Below, one piece after another: positions 25,890 through 33,740 of a stretch of DNA of 64,000 bases. Within the stretch, counting starts at the first letter, position 1; each line of letters starts with the position of its first letter. The notes under the pieces were generated by a model. It was not told where the DNA came from. It was given only the letters and a program-made list of their open reading frames with translations, and made no database searches. The translations under genes were made by a program, and so were the position numbers. The stretch covers positions 6,965 to 70,964 of the forward strand of contig NZ_DASUSQ010000023.1 of NCBI RefSeq assembly GCF_036375055.1. The letters run 5' to 3'. The DNA comes from Umezawaea sp036375055. Its GTDB lineage: Bacteria > Actinomycetota > Actinomycetes > Mycobacteriales > Pseudonocardiaceae.

Positions 25890-26429
25890 TCACCCCGGCT
25901 GGTGGCGCGTCGTCTTGTCGCACTGCCAGGTGCGGATGGCTCGCGCCCTTCCGGCGTGGCTCCTGCTCTCCTCGACGCGGCCGAGTTCCCGCAGCGCCTC
26001 CGCCATGCCCTCGTGGGCGCGGGCCTCCTCGACGCGGTAGTCGGTGCGCAGAGCGAGGTCGACGGCCTCCTGGTAGTGGTCGAGCGCCGCTTCGGGGCCC
26101 TCGGCGCGGTGGACGGTCCACGCCAGGCACAGGTCGACGGTGTCGGGCGCGACGTTGAGCGAGTAGCCACCGTCCCGCCGGGTGATGGTCGCCCCGGTGT
26201 CGGCGAGCGCCTTCCGCAGCCGCGACACGTAGGTGCGCAGCACGGACCGCGCTCGAAGGGGCGGCTTCTCGTCCCACACCCGCTCCAGCAGGCGGTCGAC
26301 CGTGACCGCCCGGTTCACGTCCACCAGCAGGGCGACCAGCACGCACCGCTGGCGCGCGTGCCCCAAGGGCAGCCGCCTGCCGCCCACACGGGCCTCGACA
26401 CCGTCGAGGACCCGGAACTCCACGTCCAC
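25890..26429 (-). CDS. Internally deleted SARP-type regulator (mini-SARP)
   Basis: A 179-residue protein. Residues 1-95 are a complete OmpR-type SARP DNA-binding domain (VEFRVLDGVEARVGG; AVTVDRLLERVWDEKPP; RSVLRTYVSRLRKAL). From about residue 105 the sequence jumps to a TPR-like end (DHYQEAVDLALRTDYRVEEA, MAEALRELGRVEES) that normally closes very large AfsR-type proteins. The BTAD and NB-ARC parts are missing. It may be a small functional regulator or a decaying gene. GTG 26429 is chosen because GGAGGGGG lies seven bases upstream; GTG 26432 is equally possible. Confidence 0.55.
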   Translation of the reverse strand: MDVEFRVLDGVEARVGGRRLPLGHARQRCVLVALLVDVNRAVTVDRLLERVWDEKPPLRARSVLRTYVSRLRKALADTGATITRRDGGYSLNVAPDTVDLCLAWTVHRAEGPEAALDHYQEAVDLALRTDYRVEEARAHEGMAEALRELGRVEESRSHAGRARAIRTWQCDKTTRHQPG

Positions 26430-26579
26430 CACATTCCCCCTCCGCCCTTCGTACCGCTGTTGACGAGGGAATTCAACGTTTCGTCGACGGCTGCTCAACG
26501 CACAGCGCCCACCGTCGGTGGTGCGGTGGTCCTTCAGAGGGGTGGGCCACCGCGTCGACCACCACCGGGAGGTGCCGCG

Positions 26580-26795
26580 ATGCACTCGCACCACAGCCAC
26601 GATCCGGTCATCGTCCGGCAGCGCATGAGGGAAGCGGAGCAGGCGGCTGCGAACCACGGCCTGGCACGGCTCTTCACACGACGGCGGCGGAAACGCGTTC
26701 ACCGGGAAGATCACGAACGTCGTGCTGGTGGGACTGGCCGAGGGCACCCCGGTTCGGCCAACCGCTTGCCGGGAGCGGGGACCGCCACGTCGTGA
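26580..26795 (+). CDS. Small His- and Arg-rich hypothetical protein
   Basis: A 71-residue ORF beginning MHSHHSHDPVIVRQRMREAE with a strong ribosome binding site (GGGAGGTG six bases upstream). The centre is very basic (FTRRRRKRVHRED), and the tail is low-complexity. I do not recognise a named family, though short actinomycete proteins with this kind of start are common. It is divergent from the mini-SARP gene. Confidence 0.45.
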   Translation: MHSHHSHDPVIVRQRMREAEQAAANHGLARLFTRRRRKRVHREDHERRAGGTGRGHPGSANRLPGAGTATS

Positions 26796-26952
26796 TGGCC
26801 GTCCCCGCGACAAGCCCTGACGGTGCTCCACACCATCGGACGTCTCGGACCGCTGATCGGCTCGCGTGCCGATGGCGGCTGCACCGTCTCCGCCGGATGC
26901 ACGATCGACGGGGCGGTCTCGGCGCTGGACAGCGAAGCGGGGTAGGGCGCGG

Positions 26953-27663
26953 TCATGGTTGAGCTTGCAGGATTCGGTCCAGGTGGTAGTCCAGGGTGCG
27001 CCGCACGTCTGCTCGGGTGCGGCGCTGGTGCAGCAGGTCAAGGCCGAGCCCGGTCACCCCGGCGACGAGCAGGTCGGCCTCGCGGGCCGCGTCGATCGAG
27101 TGCCGGGGCCCGGCCGCCGAGATCAGGGCCGTGACCATGTTCTCCAAAGGACTCCCGTCGTGCAGGAAGACCGATGCCAGCGCGGGATCGATCAGACTCC
27201 GCGTGTAGTAGGCGGTCATCACCCGCAGGCTGGTGCGGCGCTGATCGTCGAGCGGGAGCAGTTCTTCGAGCGCGGCACGCAGCAGCACCCTGGGATTCGA
27301 CGCGTCGCGCAGTGCGGCGATCCGGTCTCGAGCCCGACGCTCGTTGTCGCGGTGCAGCAACCGCAGCGCCACGACCAGCAGGTCGTGCTTGCCCTTGAAG
27401 TGGTACTGGACCACCCGCGCCGACACGCCCGCCTCGACGGCGATCTCCCGGACGGTGGCCATGTCCAGGCCGCGCTCGGCGGCGATGCGCCAGACCGCCT
27501 CGACGATCCGGCGCTGACGCGCGGTCGGCTCGTCGACGACCACCGGGACCGGCGGGTTCTTGCGCGACCGGTACGCCCGAGCCCGGCAGGCGCGGGAGCA
27601 GTAGACAGGGCGACGGCCGCGCGAAGCCGGCCGCACCGGGCCACGGCAGACGCGGCAGCTCAT
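26953..27663 (-). CDS. TetR-family repressor with an N-terminal zinc ribbon
   Basis: A 236-residue protein. Residues 1-32 form a CxxC...CxxxC module (MSCRVCRGPVRP ... PVYCSRACRARAYR) of the same kind as in the gene at 59183-59524. Residues 45-95 are a TetR helix-turn-helix (MATVREIAVEAGVSARVVQY, HFKGKHDLLVVAL), and the rest is a TetR ligand-binding domain. It is divergent from a two-helix membrane protein; the 120 bases between hold two inverted repeats that are probable operators. I infer repression of itself and the membrane protein. Confidence 0.75.
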   Translation of the reverse strand: MSCRVCRGPVRPASRGRRPVYCSRACRARAYRSRKNPPVPVVVDEPTARQRRIVEAVWRIAAERGLDMATVREIAVEAGVSARVVQYHFKGKHDLLVVALRLLHRDNERRARDRIAALRDASNPRVLLRAALEELLPLDDQRRTSLRVMTAYYTRSLIDPALASVFLHDGSPLENMVTALISAAGPRHSIDAAREADLLVAGVTGLGLDLLHQRRTRADVRRTLDYHLDRILQAQP

Positions 27664-27693
27664 TTCGTCACGCACATCCTCACGATACTTGAC

Positions 27694-27715
27694 GTCAATA
27701 CCGTGACGTATTGAC
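27694..27715. promoter_or_regulatory. Probable operator 1 for the zinc-ribbon TetR
   Basis: Perfect 8-bp arms GTCAATAC (27694-27701) and GTATTGAC (27708-27715) separated by CGTGAC. It lies 31 bases upstream of the TetR start and overlaps a 10-bp palindrome TTGACGTCAA (27689-27698). The size and symmetry are typical of TetR operators. Confidence 0.6.
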
Positions 27716-27755
27716 TCATTGTGCCTTGATATAGCCAATTGTGAGTGATGAGGTT

Positions 27756-27769
27756 GATACGTTCGTATC
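27756..27769. promoter_or_regulatory. Possible operator 2, next to the membrane-protein gene
   Basis: GATACGTTCGTATC has perfect 6-bp arms around TT. It lies just upstream of the ribosome binding site of the gene at 27786. It differs from operator 1, so a separate regulator is possible. Confidence 0.35.
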
Positions 27770-27785
27770 CTGATGGAGGTGGCTC

Positions 27786-28025
27786 GTGGACGACGGCTGG
27801 TACCGGCTGGCACTGCTTCTCACGCTGATCGTGGGAGTCTGGGAAGGGCCGATCGCCATCATCTTTCGGGCCTTCACCGACAAGGGCCCGAACGCGCTCG
27901 TGGCGGCCAACTACCTCCCCGCACCGTGGTGCTACGTCGCCGCCGTAGCCGCGGGAGCCGTCGCGTTCGCGGTGATCGCCGTCCTGGAGACCTTGCGCAA
28001 GCACGCCGTGGGGGAAACCAAGTAG
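27786..28025 (+). CDS. Small two-helix membrane protein
   Basis: A 79-residue protein with GGAGGTGG five bases before the GTG start. Two hydrophobic segments are visible: LALLLTLIVGVWEGPIAIIF and YVAAVAAGAVAFAVIAVL, joined by a short polar loop (TDKGPNALVAANYL). Family unknown. It is divergent from the zinc-ribbon TetR and probably its target, perhaps a stress or efflux accessory protein. Confidence 0.6.
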   Translation: MDDGWYRLALLLTLIVGVWEGPIAIIFRAFTDKGPNALVAANYLPAPWCYVAAVAAGAVAFAVIAVLETLRKHAVGETK

Positions 28026-28111
28026 TCGAGCAGTCCGGCGCTGTTCGGCTGACGGCGTGAGTCCGGTCGACACGGAGAGGATCGACACGAACGCGGGGGA
28101 GGGCGTCGTCG

Positions 28112-28200
28112 TGCCGTTCGACCGTTGCCGTCGACGGGCGTAGAGGTCGGTGATCGGTGGTGGGAGCGCGTGCAGCGGTCGTGCGTTGGTGATGCCTCGG
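28112..28200 (-). pseudogene. IS481-like transposase fragment inserted in a P450 relic
   Basis: The minus strand encodes RGITNARPLHALPPPITD followed by ARRRQRS, matching ADARPLHPLPPPITD of the relic at 13621-13760. The upstream side joins directly onto the P450 relic at about 28200. Confidence 0.55.
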
Positions 28201-28475
28201 TGCGGAACTGGAACTCCTCCCGCTCCGCGTAGGGCACGCCCGAGCAGTTCGCAGATCACCTTCGACGGCACCGGCAGCGCGACCTCCGGCAGCGGATCCG
28301 CGCCGGGGCCCGCCCCCTCCAGTTGGTCGACCTGTTCGGTCACGACCTGTTCGACGTAGGGCTGGAGCGACCGCACCCGCTTGAGGGTGAAGGCTCCGGT
28401 GAGCATCCGGTGCGGCCGCGCGTGCTCGGTGCCGTTGTAGTCGAGCAGGAACCCCGGCTGGTCCTGCGGACCGGT
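28195..28475 (-). pseudogene. Cytochrome P450, N-terminal half, truncated and frameshifted
   Basis: The minus strand encodes PQDQPGFLLDYNGTEHARPH, then RMLTGAFTLKRVRSLQPYVE and LPVPSKVICELLG, the helix B'-C to D region of actinomycete P450s. One extra base near 28240 shifts the frame; homology resumes as PYAEREEFQFRTEA. It then ends at the transposase fragment. The I-helix, ExxR and heme-binding Cys region are absent, so the gene is dead. Confidence 0.65.
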
Positions 28476-28503
28476 GTCCTGCCCGTGGCGGGCAGGACAC
28501 CGG
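28471..28503. repeat. Perfect 15-bp inverted repeat with a 3-base loop
   Basis: CCGGTGTCCTGCCCG (28471-28485), TGG, and its exact complement (28489-28503). It lies at the upstream edge of the P450 relic. No U-tract follows on either strand. It may be a terminator, a recombination scar or the end of a mobile element. Confidence 0.6.
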
Positions 28504-28542
28504 AACCGGTCGCGAAGCGCGGATTGCCGGTGGCCAACCGCC

Positions 28543-28592
28543 CTGAGCGCCGTTCTAACGATCGTCTCAGGTTCGTTCGGTACGAAGTGGGC
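28543..28592. repeat. Copy A of a 50-bp imperfect repeat
   Basis: Matches 31486-31535 at 41 of 50 positions, starting CTGAGCGCCG and containing TAACG and TCGGTA. The second copy lies just upstream of the MMPL gene. This copy lies just upstream of a histidine-kinase remnant. Confidence 0.55.
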
Positions 28593-28594
28593 AT

Positions 28595-28728
28595 CGCCGG
28601 ACGACGCGGGTCTCGGCCTCGCCTGCGTGGCCGAACGCGCCGCGCTCGAAGGCGGGACGGTCAGCGCAGCCCTCGCGTCGGACGGCGGCCGCACCGTCCA
28701 CGCGACCCTGGAAGGCAGCCATTCATGA
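28595..28728 (+). pseudogene. Histidine kinase, C-terminal remnant
   Basis: The frame ending at the TGA 28726-28728 encodes DDAGLGLACVAERAALEGG followed by TVSAALASDGGRTVHATL, the G2-box and final strand of a NarL-partner histidine kinase ATPase domain. Nothing of the sensor, dimerisation domain or N/G1 boxes remains. The stop overlaps the response-regulator start by ATGA, as in an intact kinase-regulator operon. Confidence 0.55.
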
Positions 28729-29411
28729 TCTCTGTGCTCGTGGTGGACGCCCAGCCGCTTCAGCGCTTCGGGTTTCGCATGCTGCTGGAGAGCACCCCCG
28801 ACACCGAGATCGTCGGTGAGGCCGAGAACGGCGCCGAGGCCGTTCGGTGGACCACCGAGCTGCGTCCCGACGTGGTGCTGATGGACATCCGCATGCCGGG
28901 CGTCAACGGGATCGAGGCCACCCGGCGCATCGTCGCCGCCGGTTCGCGGATCCTGGTGCTGACGACGCTCGACGTGGACCGGTACGCGCTCGCCGCGCTG
29001 CGGGCCGGGGCAAGCGGTTTCCTGCTGAAGGACATCCGCCCCGAGGAGCTGCTCGCCGGCATCCGGGCCGTCGCCGCCGGGGACGCGGTGATCGCGCCCG
29101 CGCTGACCCGGCGGCTGCTCGACGCGTTCGTCGACCGGCTCGGCGATGACCTCTGCGGGCCAGCGCGGGAAGATCCCCGGCTGGCCTCCCTGACCGGCCG
29201 CGAGCGCGAGATCCTCGTCGCCATCGGCCACGGCCTCACCAACGGCGAGATCGCGCAGCGGTTCACGCTGGCGGAGTCGACGGTGAAGACCCACGTCGGG
29301 CGGGTGCTCGCCAAGATCGGCGCACGGGACCGGATCCAGGCCGTCATCCTCGCCTACGACCTGAGGCTCACCCGGCCGGTTCAGCGTGCGTCCGTCGGGT
29401 GCACGGGATGA
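28725..29411 (+). CDS. NarL/LuxR-type response regulator, orphaned
   Basis: A 228-residue protein with a receiver domain (phosphoacceptor Asp54 in DVVLMDIRMPG, conserved Lys102 in GFLLKD) and a LuxR-type helix-turn-helix (LTGREREILVAIGHGLTNGE; ESTVKTHVGRVLAKI). The acidic pair that binds Mg2+ is incomplete: the sequence is VLVVDAQP rather than the usual VDDQP. Its kinase is only a remnant overlapping its start. It may still bind DNA; phosphorylation is doubtful. A good hairpin terminator follows at 29544. Confidence 0.75.
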   Translation: MISVLVVDAQPLQRFGFRMLLESTPDTEIVGEAENGAEAVRWTTELRPDVVLMDIRMPGVNGIEATRRIVAAGSRILVLTTLDVDRYALAALRAGASGFLLKDIRPEELLAGIRAVAAGDAVIAPALTRRLLDAFVDRLGDDLCGPAREDPRLASLTGREREILVAIGHGLTNGEIAQRFTLAESTVKTHVGRVLAKIGARDRIQAVILAYDLRLTRPVQRASVGCTG

Positions 29412-29543
29412 AGTTCCCAGCCGATCCGCTCCGCTGCCCGCACCGGGCGCGCGACGCAGTACCCGGAGCGGGTCGTCGACAAAGCTGTTGCCGCGTTCCG
29501 AGGCAGCGCCGATCTCTCCGGCGAGACAGCGGCCACTGCCCCC

Positions 29544-29590
29544 GTGTCGAACGGCCCGCCGAGTTCCCGCAGGCCGTTCGACACCTTTCT
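29544..29590. terminator. Terminator between the response regulator and the Rieske gene
   Basis: Perfect 13-bp arms GTGTCGAACGGCC (29544-29556) and its complement (29572-29584), 15-base loop, followed by CTTTCT. It sits between convergent genes. Confidence 0.65.
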
Positions 29591-30014
29591 AGGCGGTCAC
29601 GACCGAGTCGCCGCTGATCTTCACCGGGATCGGGGTCAGGCCGGTGTTCGCCGGCCCCTTCTTCTTGTCGCCGGTCGCGGCGTCGAAGACGCTGCCGTGG
29701 CCGGGGCACGTGATGGTGCCGCCCACCGGTTTGGAAACGATGACGCCCGCGTGCGGGCAGACCGGGTTGAGCCCCTTGACCTCGTTCTCCGATGGCCGGA
29801 CGATCAGGACTTTGCCTGACGGTCCGTCCACGATCGCCCCGCTGCCGACCGGGACGTCGGCCAGCTCGGCCAACGGCGCGCCACCGGAGCCGGGGGTTCC
29901 TCCGGCGGGCGGGTTGGCGGCGGGTGTCCCGGAGGAGCAGGCGGTCAGCGAAATCGGTGCGACCAGACCGGCTAGCAGGCCGCAGACGACCGTGCGGCGT
30001 GTTGGATCTGGCAA
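29589..30014 (-). CDS. Rieske [2Fe-2S] lipoprotein with a Tat-type signal
   Basis: A 141-residue precursor. The N-terminus MPDPTRRTVVCGLLAGLVAP has a twin arginine and is followed by the lipobox LTAC near residue 26. The Rieske ligands are present in CPHAG and CPGHGSVFD, about 18 residues apart. Stand-alone Rieske lipoproteins of this size are thought to serve as extracytoplasmic electron carriers. TTG is chosen as start because AGGAGG lies seven bases upstream and it gives the correct signal peptide. The gene upstream in the same direction encodes a copper-enzyme-like lipoprotein, a possible redox partner. Confidence 0.8.
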   Translation of the reverse strand: MPDPTRRTVVCGLLAGLVAPISLTACSSGTPAANPPAGGTPGSGGAPLAELADVPVGSGAIVDGPSGKVLIVRPSENEVKGLNPVCPHAGVIVSKPVGGTITCPGHGSVFDAATGDKKKGPANTGLTPIPVKISGDSVVTA

Positions 30015-30088
30015 GACGGTGCCTCCTGAGCGCGAACAGTGGTGTTTTCGCTTGTCGACCTCGGTGAGGTCACACGTTCGACGCTTCG

Positions 30089-31300
30089 TCAGGACTCGCG
30101 AAGGGAGACCGTCATGATGCCCGTGCACATCTCGTCGCTGGTGCCGTCGCCCCACACCACGTAGCGCGGCGGCAGCTTGCTCAGCTGCGGCAGCAGTTTG
30201 CGCAGCCCCGCGTCGTGCGTGCACGTCACCCGCAGCGTGTCACCCGGACCGATGTCCACCGGCGACGGCAGTTTGATCAGCCGCTGGTCGTCGAAGTCGA
30301 ACCGCGGCACGTCCAGCACGACCTCGGCGTTCGGCGTGCCGGGGTTGAGTTCGACCTTGATGGCCCGCCCGAGCAGGTGCATGTGGCCGAAACCGCCGAA
30401 CAGCGTCATCGGCGCGGGCACCGCGTGGTCGCAGGTCTGCGTGTTGCCGGGCTTCGGCGCGCTCTGGCCGCACTCCTCCAGCTGCTCGTCCGCGGTGCTG
30501 CCGACCTCCTCCCCGAACCGCTTCGTCACGTCCGCGATCGAGGCCGCCCGGTCGCAGAGCGGACCCGACTCGTCGGCGGTGCAGGGCAGGTCGGTCGGCG
30601 CGTCGAGCGGCCACGTGACGAATTCACGGGTCTGCGGCGTGCCGTCCGTCAGCCGCAGCCGCACCGCCGTGCGATCCGACCCAGCCGACTTGCCATCGGT
30701 CACGAGCAGGTTGTAGTGGAGTTGGAGGATGATCAGGCTGCCCGCCTCCAGCTTGAAGCCGGCGTCATCGGCGAACAGCGTCTCCGTGGCGTTCGGCGTC
30801 CAGGTGTCCACCCACGCCGCGTTCCCCTCCTCTTCTTCCACGTCGGCGCCGGGCACGCCGGTCCCGCCGAAGCACCGCCAGCCGAGGCCGGGGGTCTTCT
30901 CGTCCTGCTCGCGCACCAAGGCGGCGACGTCCGGCCGCACCGCGTACACGACGGCGTGGTGCGCGATGGCGATGTTCTCCGGCACGACCTGGGTCCCGGT
31001 CAGGAACGCCGTCTTGGTCAGGCCCGGATCGATCACCTGGCACCGGTACTCGTCCGTGCCGCCCTCCGGCGGCGCGGGCGTGTAGGCCTCGGTCATCCTC
31101 AGGTCGAGGAACCGCTCGCCCGCGCGCAGCGGCTGCGGTGGACCCGACGGCTCGCCCGCGTGCGCGCTGTGCGAGCCCGCCGCGGCGGGCGCCGCCTCGT
31201 TTCCGGTGTCCGTCCCGCAGGCGGCGACCACAGTGAACGCCATCGCCAGCACCGTGGTGGCCGCCCCGAACCTCCACGGTGGACTATCAGGTTTCTTCAT
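30089..31300 (-). CDS. Copper type II monooxygenase-like (PHM-fold) lipoprotein
   Basis: A 403-residue precursor with a lipoprotein signal (MKKPDSPPWRFGAATTVLAM, lipobox VAAC). The mature part resembles the copper ascorbate-dependent monooxygenase fold: IAHHAVVYAV, IILQLHYN and GHMHLLGRAIK supply candidate His ligands of the two copper sites, and cysteines such as CTHD and DEMC are likely disulfides. Enzymatic activity is not certain, since bacterial relatives are uncharacterised. It may act with the Rieske lipoprotein 74 bases downstream. No strong ribosome binding site is seen before the ATG. Confidence 0.7.
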   Translation of the reverse strand: MKKPDSPPWRFGAATTVLAMAFTVVAACGTDTGNEAAPAAAGSHSAHAGEPSGPPQPLRAGERFLDLRMTEAYTPAPPEGGTDEYRCQVIDPGLTKTAFLTGTQVVPENIAIAHHAVVYAVRPDVAALVREQDEKTPGLGWRCFGGTGVPGADVEEEEGNAAWVDTWTPNATETLFADDAGFKLEAGSLIILQLHYNLLVTDGKSAGSDRTAVRLRLTDGTPQTREFVTWPLDAPTDLPCTADESGPLCDRAASIADVTKRFGEEVGSTADEQLEECGQSAPKPGNTQTCDHAVPAPMTLFGGFGHMHLLGRAIKVELNPGTPNAEVVLDVPRFDFDDQRLIKLPSPVDIGPGDTLRVTCTHDAGLRKLLPQLSKLPPRYVVWGDGTSDEMCTGIMTVSLRES

Positions 31301-31485
31301 GGCCTGAACGCTAGGCCGAATTCCGTCCCGTTTCGTCGTACCGCGGTCGTCATCTTCGGGAGGAAGGTGGTACCACGGTACGTCTTCCCGGAGCGCCATT
31401 CGACAAATGGCTGCCGCTACGGCGATGCGCGGGCAGAACCTCGACACCACGCCGGCGCTCGCGACACCTGGTTCGGGCAACCGGT

Positions 31486-31535
31486 CTGAGCGCCGCATTA
31501 ACGGTCCTCTCAGATTCGCTCGGTAGGAAGTCGGC
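31486..31535. repeat. Copy B of the 50-bp repeat, in the MMPL promoter region
   Basis: Ends 39 bases upstream of the MMPL start. It matches copy A (28543-28592) at 41 of 50 positions. Its position suggests that it contains the promoter or an operator of the MMPL gene. Confidence 0.5.
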
Positions 31536-31574
31536 GTCGGACAAGCGATGTAACCCTTGTGTAGGAGGCTAGTG

Positions 31575-33722
31575 ATGGCAGTCAACGCAGCGCCGCCCGG
31601 GAAAGCGCCGGCCGGTCGGTTGGCAGGCCGGTGGGTGCCGTGGTTGGTGATCGGCTTGTGGGTCGCGCTGTCGGTGATCATGGTGCCGCTGAGCGGGAAT
31701 TTGAGTTCGGTCACCACCGACAGCGCCGTGGACACCCTGCCTGCCAACGCCGAGTCCACCAAGGTCGCGGTGCTGGAGGACAGTCTCCCCGGCGGGGAGG
31801 ACAACACGTTCGTCTTCGTGTACCACCGCGCAGGCGAGATGACCGACGCCGACCGCGCGACGGTCGAGCGCCACTACGACACCTTGGCCAAGCGGTACCC
31901 GCCGAAGGTGGCGGCCCCGGCGGGCGAGGACGACGAGGGTCCACGGACGACACCCTCCACCGACCGCAAGGCCATGATGTTCACCCTCGACGTGAGCACG
32001 GCCTACGGCGCCCCGGAGGCCATCGTCGGCCCGCTGCGCGACGCCGCGGAGGACCGCCCCGCCGGCCTGGAACTCGACGTGACCGGCCCGGCCGCGATCG
32101 ACGGTGACATGGACGCCGTCTTCGACGGCATCGACCTCCAGGTCCTCCTCACCACCGTCCTCGTCGTCACGCTCCTGCTGATCCTCACCTACCGCAGCCC
32201 GGTGTTGTGGCTCATCCCGCTCGTGGCCGTGGGCGCGGCCGCACTGACCTCGATGGCGACCGTCTACCTGCTCGTCAAGGGTTTCGGCATCGTGATCAAC
32301 GACCAGAACTCGGCGCTGCTGACGATCCTGGTGTTCGGCGTCGGCACGGACTACGCGCTGTTGCTCATCGCCCGGTACCGGGAAGCACTGCACCACCACG
32401 AGAACGTCCGGGTCGCGATGGTCCACGCCCTGCGCGGCGCGGCGCCCGCCATCGTCGCGTCCGCGGCCACCGTGATCGCAGGCCTGCTCTGCCTGCTCGT
32501 CGCGGACCTGAACAGCACCAGTGGGTTGGGCCCGGTCGGTGCTGCTGGAATCCTGTGCGCCCTGGTGGCCATGCTGACGCTGTTCCCGGCGCTGCTGGTG
32601 GTGCTCGGCAGGCGGATCTTCTGGCCTGCCATCCCGCGGCTCGGCACGGCCGTGCAGGAGAAGCCGGGACTGTGGGTGCGGCTCGGCGCCGCCATCAGCC
32701 GCCGTCGGTGGGTGGCGACGCTCAGCTCGCTCGCGGTCCTGGGCGTGCTCGCCATCGGGCTGACGGGCAACACCAGCGCTCTGCGGGAGCAGGACCAGTT
32801 CGTGTCCGCGCCGGAGTCGGTCACCGGCTTCACCGTTCTCCGCCAGCACTTCCCGGAGCTCGGCGGCCAGCCGATGACGGTCTTCACGCGACCGGCGCAC
32901 CAGGACCGGGTGCTCGACGTCGTCAAGGGCACTCCCGGTGTGGCGATGGCCGTGCCAGGGCAGACCAGCGGTGGCTGGGCCGACATCTCCGTGTTCCCGA
33001 CGGACGCGCCGGACACCGACGCGGAGTACGACACGATCAAGCGGGTGCGCACCGCCGTGCACGCGGTGAGCGGGGCGGAGGCGATCGTCGGCGGGCCGAG
33101 CGCGGAGAACCTCGACACCGAGGTGACCACCAGCCGCGACGAGAAGCTGGTGATCCCGTTGGTGCTGGCCGTCGTCCTGCTCGTCCTCGGGCTGCTGCTC
33201 CGAGCGGTCGTGGCCCCGCTGGTCCTGATGGCCACCGTGGTCGTCTCGTTCGCGGCGGCCTTCGGCGGCAGCGTGTTCGTCTTCGACACGATCCTCGGGT
33301 TCAAGGGCGTCGACTACTCGGTGCCACTGCTGGCGTTCCTGTTCCTGGTGGCGCTCGGCGTCGACTACAACATCTTCCTGGCCAGCCGGGCCAGGGAGGA
33401 GGCCGTGCGCCTGGGCACCAGGGAGGGCATGCTCAAAGCCCTCTCCGCCACCGGTGGCGTCATCACCTCGGCGGGCCTGGTCCTGGCGGCCACGTTCGCG
33501 GTCCTCGCCACGCTCCCGCTGGTGATGCTGATCGAGGTCGGGTTCCTGGTCGCCTTCGGCGTGCTGCTCGACGCGCTGCTGGTGCGGTCGGTCCTGGTGC
33601 CCGCCCTCACCCTGCTGATCGGCAGGCGGATGTGGTGGCCGAGCAGGCTGTCCCGGCCGGTGGAGCTGCCGGACGGTCGACGGCCGCTCGTGGACGATGA
33701 GGAGCCCGCGCTGCAACGGTGA
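31575..33722 (+). CDS. MMPL-family RND-type transporter
   Basis: A 715-residue protein with the duplicated MMPL layout: one helix, an extracytoplasmic loop, five to six helices, then the same again. The helix 4 motif FGVGTDYALLLIARYRE and its repeat LGVDYNIFLASRAREEA carry the conserved Asp of proton-driven transport. MMPL proteins export lipids or antibiotics. GGAGG lies eight bases before the ATG. A strong terminator follows. The convergent two-component system may regulate it, but there is no direct evidence. Confidence 0.85.
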   Translation: MAVNAAPPGKAPAGRLAGRWVPWLVIGLWVALSVIMVPLSGNLSSVTTDSAVDTLPANAESTKVAVLEDSLPGGEDNTFVFVYHRAGEMTDADRATVERHYDTLAKRYPPKVAAPAGEDDEGPRTTPSTDRKAMMFTLDVSTAYGAPEAIVGPLRDAAEDRPAGLELDVTGPAAIDGDMDAVFDGIDLQVLLTTVLVVTLLLILTYRSPVLWLIPLVAVGAAALTSMATVYLLVKGFGIVINDQNSALLTILVFGVGTDYALLLIARYREALHHHENVRVAMVHALRGAAPAIVASAATVIAGLLCLLVADLNSTSGLGPVGAAGILCALVAMLTLFPALLVVLGRRIFWPAIPRLGTAVQEKPGLWVRLGAAISRRRWVATLSSLAVLGVLAIGLTGNTSALREQDQFVSAPESVTGFTVLRQHFPELGGQPMTVFTRPAHQDRVLDVVKGTPGVAMAVPGQTSGGWADISVFPTDAPDTDAEYDTIKRVRTAVHAVSGAEAIVGGPSAENLDTEVTTSRDEKLVIPLVLAVVLLVLGLLLRAVVAPLVLMATVVVSFAAAFGGSVFVFDTILGFKGVDYSVPLLAFLFLVALGVDYNIFLASRAREEAVRLGTREGMLKALSATGGVITSAGLVLAATFAVLATLPLVMLIEVGFLVAFGVLLDALLVRSVLVPALTLLIGRRMWWPSRLSRPVELPDGRRPLVDDEEPALQR

Positions 33723-33740
33723 GCGCGGCGGCACGAACGA

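Noticed and set aside
32207..33700. A second frame on the plus strand inside the MMPL gene, 497 codons long
   Set aside because: It is Arg/Gly/Ala-rich shadow sequence without membrane segments or a ribosome binding site.
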